The position numbers and the translations under genes are program-made. The notes under the pieces are model-generated. The model ran no database searches. It was not told the DNA's origin and worked only from the letters and a program-made list of their open reading frames with translations. DNA of 5,065 bases, taken from Deltaproteobacteria bacterium (GTDB lineage Bacteria; UBA10199; DSSB01). Location: positions 1 to 5,065 of the forward strand of contig JAJFLL010000163.1 of NCBI GenBank assembly GCA_021772695.1. Reading direction: 5' to 3'. Position 1 is the stretch's first letter. Each line of letters opens with the position of its first letter. This document shows positions 1 through 4,672 of this stretch, piece after piece.

Positions 1-770
1 ATGGTATTGATTTCACCATTGTGGGCGATCATGCGAAAAGGTTGAGCCAAGGCCCAAGTGGGAAACGTGTTTGTGGAAAAACGTTGATGGAATAATGCAA
101 AAGAACTTTTAAAAAGCGGATCTGCTAAATCTCGGTAAAAATGCTTAATTTGATGGGCGACCAATAAACCCTTGTAAACAATGGTTCGGGACGAAAAGGA
201 CGGAATGTAGAAATCCGTGATACTCTCGGCCATAACACGTTTTTCACTGGCTTTTCGAATCAGATGCAGGGTTTTTTCAAATTCCTTGGGAGAAATATAT
301 TCTCCCCTAGCCATTAAAATCTGTTCAATATGCGGCAAGGTGCGTTTGGCCTGTTCTCCTAAGGATTCCGGATCAACGGGAACCTGTCGCCAAGAAAGAA
401 TCTGCAAACCGTAATGAATAATATTGTCTTCAATGATACTGCGACAGCGTTCTCGATTGTCGGTGTTACGGGGAAAGAAAATCATTCCCACGCCCAAGTC
501 TTCTAAATTTCCTAGGGCATCCCCTTGTTTGCGAATTTCTTGGTCGAAGAACTCTTTGGGAATTTGCGTCATGATCCCGGCACCGTCGCCGGTTTTCATG
601 TCGGCAGAAACGGCCCCACGGTGAGTAAGGTTGGTGACCGCCTCAAGGGCCATCTCAATAATTCGATGGGAAGGGGTGTTGTTGATCTGAACGACCAAGC
701 CGGTGCCACAACTGTCACGTTCGTGGCGGGGATCGTACAAGCTATTCTCGACTTGGGGAAATGGGTTCAT
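1..770 (-). CDS. gltB: Glutamate synthase large subunit, N-terminal part (partial at window edge)
   Basis: Reading the minus strand from the ATG at 770 gives an open frame of 256 codons that runs off the left edge. It encodes the start of the class II glutamine amidotransferase domain of the large glutamate synthase subunit. In this family that domain releases ammonia from glutamine and channels it to the FMN/iron-sulfur synthase domain, which makes glutamate from 2-oxoglutarate in the cytoplasm. Motifs seen are RDSCG with Cys21, HRGA (50-53), TGDGAG (60-65), HQRFSTNT (228-235) and HNGEINT (250-256). By family knowledge Cys21 is the nucleophile, exposed as the mature N-terminus after removal of a short propeptide, here 20 residues. 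The start is supported by GAGGA at 778-782, eight bases upstream. An in-frame TGA lies about 12 codons further upstream. Only about a sixth of a typical 1,500-residue protein is visible, so the synthase half and any downstream gltD are not seen. The plus-strand frames here are antisense shadows. Confidence 0.96.
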   Translation of the reverse strand, partial: MNPFPQVENSLYDPRHERDSCGTGLVVQINNTPSHRIIEMALEAVTNLTHRGAVSADMKTGDGAGIMTQIPKEFFDQEIRKQGDALGNLEDLGVGMIFFPRNTDNRERCRSIIEDNIIHYGLQILSWRQVPVDPESLGEQAKRTLPHIEQILMARGEYISPKEFEKTLHLIRKASEKRVMAESITDFYIPSFSSRTIVYKGLLVAHQIKHFYRDLADPLFKSSFALFHQRFSTNTFPTWALAQPFRMIAHNGEINT

Positions 771-777
771 AGGCAAA

Positions 778-782
778 TCCTC
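778..782 (-). promoter_or_regulatory. Ribosome binding site of gltB
   Basis: Minus-strand GAGGA lies 7 bases before the ATG at 770. It favours this ATG over the in-frame TTG triplets further upstream, which lack a purine-rich site at the right distance. Confidence 0.7.
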
Positions 783-811
783 ATCAGATGGATCTAGAAG
801 CAAAAGTCATT

Positions 812-868
812 GTCCCTCGGGTGCCTGGGGATGTCAGCCCCCGAACGCGAAATTTTTGGCAAAGGGAC
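812..868 (-). promoter_or_regulatory. Foldable 5' leader element upstream of gltB
   Basis: On the minus strand this stretch can form three nested helices. An outer 6-bp helix GTCCCT/AGGGAC pairs 863-868 with 812-817. A 4-bp helix TGCC/GGCA pairs 858-861 with 822-825. An inner GGGG/CCCC hairpin pairs 838-841 with 827-830 and has a 7-base loop. The element ends about 40 bases before the gltB start. Nested helices just ahead of a nitrogen-assimilation gene could be a regulatory RNA or protein-binding leader. No known riboswitch class was recognised, no U-run follows the outer helix, and helices this short can arise by chance. Confidence 0.3.
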
Positions 869-871
869 GAA

Positions 872-900
872 CCTGTAGCGGTTGAAGGATCAAAACTCAA
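872..900 (-). promoter_or_regulatory. Candidate promoter of gltB
   Basis: The minus strand shows TTGAGT (895-900), a 17-base spacer and TACAGG (872-877). The -35 is fair (4 of 6) and the -10 weak (3 of 6). A strongly AT-rich tract at about 931-970 lies upstream where an UP-like element could sit. The predicted transcript would begin almost exactly at the outer helix of the folded leader. This is a pattern match only; an activator-dependent or sigma-54-type promoter cannot be excluded. Confidence 0.22.
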
Positions 901-972
901 GGGGAAATTGGTCTCGTTCCGGACGGGCCGAAAAAAAATAAAATTTAAAAAATTGAATAATATTAATTAGTT

Positions 973-1019
973 AGACCGTAATCCCTTGAAATGATTATGT
1001 ACAGTTTCGACAAAGGTCT
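973..1019 (-). terminator. Possible 3'-end structure of the kinase-regulator operon
   Basis: Starting 26 bases after the regulator's stop codon, AGACC/GGTCT (973-977 with 1015-1019) encloses a hairpin with 6 to 7 bp arms (977-983 with 993-999) and a 9-base loop. C977 can belong to only one of the two helices. On the minus strand it is followed by an AT-rich stretch that becomes T-rich about 20 bases later. There is no U-run directly after the stem, so it is not a canonical intrinsic terminator. It could be an mRNA-stabilising 3' structure or a chance fold. Confidence 0.25.
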
Positions 1020-1044
1020 GCCAAGGTTGCCCTGTAGAAAAAAT

Positions 1045-1485
1045 TCAAGGTAGGATAGCGGTTTCTAACCAATAGGCCTTGATTAATCTCATCATTTTGA
1101 CCCAATCGGAAAATTGAGCGGGCTTGCGAAAAAAACTATTGATCCCCAGTTCGTAGAGTCGGGTTACGTCTTCCTGGGAATGGGAAGTGGTCAAGGCGAG
1201 TAATGGTATTCGGTTTAGCGGGGGTTCACGATTGATTTCTGCCAACACCTCGCGACCGTCCATTTTTGGCATATTGAGATCTAGAAGAATAAGACAGGGG
1301 AGGGCTTGATCGGAAAGACTTTGGTATTTTTCCCTCCGGTATAAATAGTCCAACATTTCTACGCCGTCTTGAACCCGATGAATCAGGCAATTCAGATCGG
1401 CTATTTCAATGGCCTCATTGGTCAAAACAAAATGATCATCATCATCTTCTGCGATTAAAATTATTTTTTGGCCATTATTGTCCAT
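1045..1485 (-). CDS. Single-domain response regulator, Rcp1-like
   Basis: This 146-residue protein is one receiver domain with no DNA-binding or enzymatic output. The acidic pocket is at residues 13-17 (E followed by four D). The phospho-acceptor is Asp69 in LILLDLNMPKMDG, the switch Thr is Thr99 or Thr100 in LALTTSHS, and the conserved Lys-Pro is Lys121-Pro122 in FFRKP. The long loop between helix 2 and strand 3 (about 50-62) and the LALTTS motif are typical of the Rcp1 family, which partners phytochrome-like and PAS/GAF kinases. The gene starts 15 bases after the kinase stop codon, with AGGTGG (1489-1494) just before the ATG, so the two are almost certainly co-transcribed and form a cognate pair. 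With no output domain, it should act by docking on another protein or by passing phosphate on. It ends in TGA and its length is normal for the family. Confidence 0.93.
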   Translation of the reverse strand: MDNNGQKIILIAEDDDDHFVLTNEAIEIADLNCLIHRVQDGVEMLDYLYRREKYQSLSDQALPCLILLDLNMPKMDGREVLAEINREPPLNRIPLLALTTSHSQEDVTRLYELGINSFFRKPAQFSDWVKMMRLIKAYWLETAILP

Positions 1486-1500
1486 GACCCACCTGTACCC

Positions 1501-3168
1501 TTAGGTTGTTCGGATTATAGGCAGCAATATTTTGAATTCCGAGCCCTTCTTTAATTGAGAGGCGACTGAAATTCTGCCCCCGTGCCGTTCAACGATTTTT
1601 TGGCAGAGGGTTAACCCCATTCCACTGCCTTCGAATTGGTCTCTGGAGTGCAAGCGCTGGAAAGGTCTAAATATTTTTTCCCAATACTGAGGATCTATTC
1701 CGATACCATTATCTATAACGGATATTTCCACCAATCCGGTTTTTAAAGTACGACATTTTATTTGCACCTCCGGTGGTATTCCAGGACGGCTAAATTTCAG
1801 GGCATTTCCTAAGAGATTTTGAAATAATTGATGTAATTGTAGTGCATCTCCGTGGATACGGGGCAACGTGTCTAAGATGAGTTTTCCGGAAGAGTTTTGA
1901 ATTCTAATTTCAAGATCAGAAAGCACGGATTGTAATAATTGTTGCAAGTCCACCACTTGAAAAGGTTGAGCCCTTGTGGTGATTCGGGCCATTTGCAATA
2001 AGTCGTCTATCAACTGGCGCATTCGATTTGCCCCACCCTGAAGACGTAGAAAATAATCATGGGCCTTGGTGTCTATTTCCAATTGCGGCTTCAGGATTTC
2101 CATTAAGCGATCGGCAAAAGCGATGACCTTAAGCAAGGGTTCTTGTAGATCATGGGACGCTACATAGGCAAATTGTTCTAATTCTTGATTGGAACGCATC
2201 AGTTCTTCGGTTGTGATGCGCAAGGCGGCCTCAGCCTTTTTTCTTTCCGATGCCTCGATGGCTAAAGAGACAAGGTCAGCCACCGATGCAGCGAAGCTTT
2301 GATCTTCGGCGCTCCATCGCCTAGAAGCTCCCACATGCTCATGGCACACGATGCCCACCACAATTCCGCCAAGGCGAATCGGAACATCGAGCATGGAAGT
2401 GATGCCGAACTTGGTTAGGTATTGATCGGTAAACTCACAGGTTCGGGGGTCGGTTCTGGCTTGATCAGCGGCAATGGTACGGCTCGTTTCAAGGGCCTGA
2501 AAATACTTTGGATAATCATCGGCCCGTAAAACTTGATCACTTTCAAAACTATCTTTGTCTTGGTTGTAGAGCTTTTGGCATATAATGGAATTTCTCTCTT
2601 CATTAAAAAACCAAACACTGACTCGCTCTACGCCCAAGGTGCAAGCATCGACTCGGGTAATTTGTTTTAGGATTTCAGAAAAATCCATGATTTTCATTCG
2701 GGCTAGAGATAGCAGCGCCTGTTGGTACATCAGGGTCTGGGTTGTCTTTTGCATCAATTGATTTTTGGCATGATCTCGATCTGTGATGTCGAAGGCGATC
2801 CCAATGGTGCCCAAAATCTTTCCTTGCCCATCGCGATAGGCGTCTACGTGCGTGTGATAGATGCGTCCATGGTAGTTACTTTCATAGGTGCTAGAAATTC
2901 CTTGAAGGGCATTATGATGCGCCAAGACCGGTAGGTCGTCGGGTTCTTGACTCTCGAGCAGATCCAATAAGTTTCGTCCCACGTTTTCATGTTGTTTGAA
3001 CCCTAAATGGGCCAGGGCGCCTCCGACAGAATGGGTGATGTTAAGATCTAGATCAGTGGTCCAGACGATGGCGGGGATCTGCTCCATGACCGGACTAAGG
3101 TCAATTATAGAAGCATTGGCTTGAGGAGGTATTGATGTCTTTGAAGTGGTCAAATCTGAAAGCCTCAA
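1501..3168 (-). CDS. Soluble hybrid-sensing histidine kinase, PAS-GAF-HisKA-HATPase
   Basis: This kinase has 555 residues if the TTG at 3168 is used. In order: a PAS domain (about 25-130, starting near MEQIPAIVWTTD and ending TIGIAFDITDRD), a GAF domain (about 145-303), a linking helix (about 304-332), a HisKA dimerisation domain with phospho-acceptor His339 in SHDLQEP, and an HATPase domain. The HATPase shows the N box with Asn451 and Asn455, the G1 box DNGIG (486-490), the F box near 499-503 and the G2 box GSGMGL (514-519). No signal peptide or membrane segment is seen, so it is cytoplasmic. The SHDLQEP-type H box is the kind that partners Rcp1-like regulators, and one is encoded just downstream. 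The start is uncertain. TTG3168 has only a weak purine stretch before it. A TTG at residue 6 is preceded by GAGG at nine bases, and the first ATG is residue 28, at the edge of the PAS domain. Ligands of PAS and GAF are unknown. Confidence 0.93.
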   Translation of the reverse strand: MRLSDLTTSKTSIPPQANASIIDLSPVMEQIPAIVWTTDLDLNITHSVGGALAHLGFKQHENVGRNLLDLLESQEPDDLPVLAHHNALQGISSTYESNYHGRIYHTHVDAYRDGQGKILGTIGIAFDITDRDHAKNQLMQKTTQTLMYQQALLSLARMKIMDFSEILKQITRVDACTLGVERVSVWFFNEERNSIICQKLYNQDKDSFESDQVLRADDYPKYFQALETSRTIAADQARTDPRTCEFTDQYLTKFGITSMLDVPIRLGGIVVGIVCHEHVGASRRWSAEDQSFAASVADLVSLAIEASERKKAEAALRITTEELMRSNQELEQFAYVASHDLQEPLLKVIAFADRLMEILKPQLEIDTKAHDYFLRLQGGANRMRQLIDDLLQMARITTRAQPFQVVDLQQLLQSVLSDLEIRIQNSSGKLILDTLPRIHGDALQLHQLFQNLLGNALKFSRPGIPPEVQIKCRTLKTGLVEISVIDNGIGIDPQYWEKIFRPFQRLHSRDQFEGSGMGLTLCQKIVERHGGRISVASQLKKGSEFKILLPIIRTT

Positions 3169-3218
3169 ATAAAATCCGGTGGTAGAATTGAGTCAATGAG
3201 GTGTAAATACCGCGAGTT

Positions 3219-3230
3219 ATAATAGATTAT
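3219..3230. repeat. Palindrome ATAAT-AG-ATTAT
   Basis: Perfect 5-bp inverted repeat around AG. It creates TATAAT on the plus strand (3218-3223) and GATAAT on the minus strand (3226-3231). It could be an operator or a symmetric -10 region; it is short and AT-rich, so chance is possible. Confidence 0.3.
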
Positions 3231-3231
3231 C

Positions 3232-3259
3232 TAAAAAGGGAATTTTACCGCCCTTTACT
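3232..3259. repeat. Inverted repeat AAAGGG/CCCTTT in the divergent region
   Basis: AAAGGG (3235-3240) and CCCTTT (3251-3256) form a 6-bp stem with a 10-base loop. Flanking TA/TA bases allow a slightly longer imperfect stem. In the minus-strand transcript it ends in a short U-run, so it could act as an operator or a weak attenuator ahead of the kinase. Confidence 0.3.
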
Positions 3260-3269
3260 AGAACTTGAA
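3242..3269 (-). promoter_or_regulatory. Candidate promoter of the kinase-regulator operon
   Basis: The minus strand shows TTCAAG (3264-3269), a 16-base spacer and TAAAAT (3242-3247, 5 of 6 to the -10 consensus). Transcription would start near 3235 and leave a leader of about 65 bases. The -35 match is poor. It lies on the same bases as the -35 of the opposite promoter. A second -10-like sequence, GATAAT (3226-3231), lies within a palindrome downstream. Confidence 0.25.
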
Positions 3270-3293
3270 TAGTAAAATGAGAACTCGTATTAT
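3265..3293 (+). promoter_or_regulatory. Candidate promoter of the CheY-like regulator
   Basis: TTGAAT (3265-3270), a 17-base spacer and TATTAT (3288-3293) match the housekeeping promoter at 4 and 5 of 6 positions. Transcription would start near 3300, about 43 bases before the ATG. A perfect TATAAT also occurs at 3218-3223 but lacks a good -35 at proper spacing. Confidence 0.42.
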
Positions 3294-3296
3294 TTT

Positions 3297-3313
3297 CTCT
3301 ACTTGGGGTAGAG
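3297..3313 (+). promoter_or_regulatory. Hairpin in the leader of the CheY-like regulator
   Basis: CTCTAC (3297-3302) and GTAGAG (3308-3313) form a perfect 6-bp hairpin with the 5-base loop TTGGG. It lies at or just after the predicted transcription start and about 17 bases before the GGGGGA ribosome binding site (3331-3336). It could stabilise the 5' end or be an operator. Confidence 0.35.
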
Positions 3314-3342
3314 TTTGAGGTCTTATTTTTGGGGGAATCTTA

Positions 3343-3717
3343 ATGCCGTCTAGAAACAAAAAGCTCATTCTCCTCGTCGATGACGATTTTGAAATCGCAG
3401 ATCTATATCGTGATGCCTTGGAAGAAAACTTTTTTGCCTGCGAAATTGCTACCACTGCCATAGATGGTTTAGAAAAAGCACGTCACTTAAAACCTGATTT
3501 AATCCTTTTGGATCTCATGTTGCCGGGAATGAGTGGTTTTGGCTTTATTCGGCAATTGCGGAAAGATCCTACCTGCGAAGACATTCCTATTTTAATTTTA
3601 AGCGTATTGAACGACGATGAAATTGCTGAGGAAAGTCTTGAGTTGGGTGCAGCGGCTTATTTGACGAAGGCCATTCATTCTCGACAATTGGTTTCGATGG
3701 TGCAGGAATATGCTTAG
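3343..3717 (+). CDS. Single-domain CheY-like response regulator
   Basis: This 124-residue protein is one receiver domain and nothing else. The acidic pocket is Asp13-Asp14-Asp15 in LLVDDD. The phospho-acceptor is Asp57 in LILLDLMLPGMSG, the switch residue is Ser87 in ILILSV, and the conserved Lys is Lys109. Lys109 is followed by Ala instead of the usual Pro (TKA rather than KP), which is a minor departure in the loop that couples phosphorylation to the output face. The start has a strong site, GGGGGA at 3331-3336, seven bases before the ATG. The gene is divergent from the kinase operon and convergent with the CsbD-like gene. It is smaller and clearly different from the Rcp1-like regulator in the same window, and closer to CheY/PilH-type or DivK-like receivers. 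By position it may be a second partner or phosphate sink for the neighbouring kinase; its partner is not shown by the sequence. Confidence 0.92.
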   Translation: MPSRNKKLILLVDDDFEIADLYRDALEENFFACEIATTAIDGLEKARHLKPDLILLDLMLPGMSGFGFIRQLRKDPTCEDIPILILSVLNDDEIAEESLELGAAAYLTKAIHSRQLVSMVQEYA

Positions 3718-3729
3718 ACTCGAGAATCC

Positions 3730-3960
3730 CTAGGGGCGTGTTGAAACCCGGTGAAGCATCTCGTTTAAGATGTCTCTTATTTTGGCTTCTTGAATAATTT
3801 CTAAACGCCCACCATACCGTTGTCGTATCACCTCTACCAATTTATCAAATCGGCAATCGGTGGCCATGAGGTCGGCTTCGCTAAGTTGGTCCCATTCCTG
3901 TAGCAACAGGGGCTTCAGCTTGGTCCAGTTATCTTCTAATCGATTGGGGGTATGTCCCAT
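3730..3960 (-). CDS. CsbD-like small stress protein
   Basis: This small soluble protein of 76 residues matches the CsbD-like (UPF0337) pattern: N-x-W near the start (Asn11, Trp12), LK (15-16), a second Trp at 23, L-x-x-x-DL (26-31), then a helix with Leu41, Ile45 and the RYG motif (48-50). The family was first seen as a Bacillus sigma-B-controlled gene and is widely induced by stress; its biochemical role is unknown. The C-terminal 26 residues (after RYGG) are more basic and less family-like than usual. The ATG at 3960 is preceded by AGGACAGG, a rather distant ribosome binding site about 6 to 13 bases upstream. The gene is convergent with the CheY-like regulator, with only 12 bases between the stop codons, and divergent from the ECF sigma gene. 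The setting suggests a stress locus but does not show that the sigma factor controls it. Confidence 0.82.
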   Translation of the reverse strand: MGHTPNRLEDNWTKLKPLLLQEWDQLSEADLMATDCRFDKLVEVIRQRYGGRLEIIQEAKIRDILNEMLHRVSTRP

Positions 3961-4053
3961 AGGTGACCTGTCCTAAAAGATTTCTTTCTTGGAGGCAAGA
4001 CTTGGAATGAGAAGAAATGTGGGGCTATTATTCGGGGTTTGGCCAGTGTAGGT

Positions 4054-4082
4054 TTGACGACCCCTTAGTAGCGAGGTAATAC
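4054..4082 (+). promoter_or_regulatory. Candidate promoter of the sigma/anti-sigma operon
   Basis: TTGACG (4054-4059, 5 of 6), a 17-base spacer and TAATAC (4077-4082, 3 of 6) form a housekeeping-type promoter. Transcription would start near 4089, giving a leader of about 35 bases. No typical ECF-type -35 (GGAAC-like) at proper spacing from a -10 was found, so autoregulation by the sigma factor is not supported here. Confidence 0.42.
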
Positions 4083-4113
4083 GTCTGGGTACACTCCCCC
4101 CGCGTTTTTGCGA

Positions 4114-4119
4114 AAGGGA
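4114..4119 (+). promoter_or_regulatory. Ribosome binding site deciding the TTG start of the ECF sigma gene
   Basis: AAGGGA lies four bases before the TTG at 4124. No ATG or GTG occurs in frame between the upstream TGA (4055-4057) and this TTG, and the sigma-2 region begins within ten residues, so TTG is the likely start. Confidence 0.6.
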
Positions 4120-4123
4120 AGAT

Positions 4124-4672
4124 TTGGAACGGGACCGTCAATTAATCGATGCAGTTCTGGCCGGTAATGTAGAGGCCTTTGATGAGATTGTGAAATCCTA
4201 TCAAAGGCCCATTTATTACTTGTCACTTCGCATGTTGAAAAACCAAGAAAACGCCGATGAGGTGACTCAAAAAACCTTTTTGAAGGCGTATCGAGCCCTT
4301 GGTGGATTTCAATTCAAGAGTTCACTCAAGACTTGGTTGTCAGCCATTGCCCTTAATTTATGCCGTACCGAGCTTATGCGGCCCAGGCGTGAGGTGGTTG
4401 AGCTCCCCGAACACCTTCCCGATGCCAGCTCTGACGATGTGCGGGAGGCCGAAGAGCAAAACCACCGAAAATATCTCCTGGAACAGGCACTGGAAGAGCT
4501 TCCGCCACGGCAAAAAGAAGTAGTCATGTTAAGGATTTACCAAGAATTGCCTTTTAAGGAAATCGCCCAAGCCCTTGAGTCTACGGAATCTGCAGTAAAA
4601 GTTAACTTTCACCATGCCATGAAGAGTCTCAAGGACAGGTTGGGGATAGGTACCGAAAATGACGCAGTGTGA
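4124..4672 (+). CDS. ECF-family RNA polymerase sigma factor
   Basis: This 182-residue extracytoplasmic-function (group 4) sigma factor redirects RNA polymerase to its own promoter set. Region 2 spans about 8-80: the FDEIVKSYQRPIYYLSLRML helix, then NADEVTQKTFLKAYRAL and the -10-melting segment around FKSSLKTWLSAIALNLCR. A short acidic linker (about 93-115) follows. Region 4 spans about 117-173, with LPPRQKEVVMLRIYQEL and the helix-turn-helix FKEIAQALESTESAVKVNFHHAMKSL that reads the -35. Length is normal and no extra C-terminal domain is present. The start codon is TTG, with a good ribosome binding site. The stop overlaps the anti-sigma start by 14 bases, indicating translational coupling. 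By family knowledge the sigma factor is held inactive by the product of that next gene until a signal arrives. Its ECF subgroup was not assigned. Confidence 0.95.
   Translation: MERDRQLIDAVLAGNVEAFDEIVKSYQRPIYYLSLRMLKNQENADEVTQKTFLKAYRALGGFQFKSSLKTWLSAIALNLCRTELMRPRREVVELPEHLPDASSDDVREAEEQNHRKYLLEQALEELPPRQKEVVMLRIYQELPFKEIAQALESTESAVKVNFHHAMKSLKDRLGIGTENDAV

Larger units (their letters stand above)
771..1044. other. Intergenic region between gltB and the Rcp1-like regulator
   Basis: These 274 bases hold no convincing gene. From right to left they contain the 3' flank of the kinase-regulator operon with a nested inverted repeat (973-1019), an AT-rich tract (about 931-970), a weak candidate gltB promoter and the foldable gltB leader. 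A 60-codon plus-strand frame at 788-970 has no ribosome binding site and lies antisense to the leader, so it is not annotated as a gene. Confidence 0.6.
3961..4123. other. Divergent intergenic region between CsbD-like gene and sigma operon
   Basis: This region is expected to hold the CsbD-like promoter on the minus strand and the sigma promoter on the plus strand. The plus-strand candidate is good (see 4054-4082). No clear minus-strand promoter was found. A direct repeat CTTGGA occurs at 3988-3993 and 4001-4006, a 13-base period. No open reading frame of note is present. Confidence 0.6.

Noticed and set aside
217..797. Several plus-strand open frames of 60 to 90 codons
   Set aside because: They lie antisense to gltB, whose minus-strand frame carries unmistakable family motifs.
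914..938. Small GC-rich hairpin next to an A8 tract as a terminator
   Set aside because: On the plus strand the hairpin is followed by A, not T. On the minus strand the T-run comes before the hairpin. Neither order fits an intrinsic terminator, and the stem is only about five pairs with a bulge.
788..970. 60-codon plus-strand open frame in the gltB upstream region
   Set aside because: It has no ribosome binding site, no recognisable protein features and an A-rich low-complexity end, and it lies antisense to the gltB leader. Chance is the simplest explanation.
2340..2345. Cys-His pair (residues 275-276) in the kinase GAF domain as a bilin-binding site
   Set aside because: It sits in the strand after GGIVVGIV, in a VCHEHVG context seen in ordinary GAF domains. 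It is not in the helix position used by phytochromes or cyanobacteriochromes, and no phytochrome PHY domain is present.
3719..3736. Palindromes CTCGAG and CCCTAGGG between the convergent genes as a bidirectional terminator
   Set aside because: They have no loop, no T-tracts on either side and lie partly within the CsbD-like stop region. They are ordinary short palindromes.
3988..4006. Direct repeat CTTGGA with 13-base period
   Set aside because: Two copies of a 6-mer in a 160-base region are weak evidence; noted under the intergenic feature only.
4299..4527. Open frames of 72 to 74 codons on both strands inside the sigma gene
   Set aside because: They are shadows of the ECF sigma coding frame, which explains the region fully.
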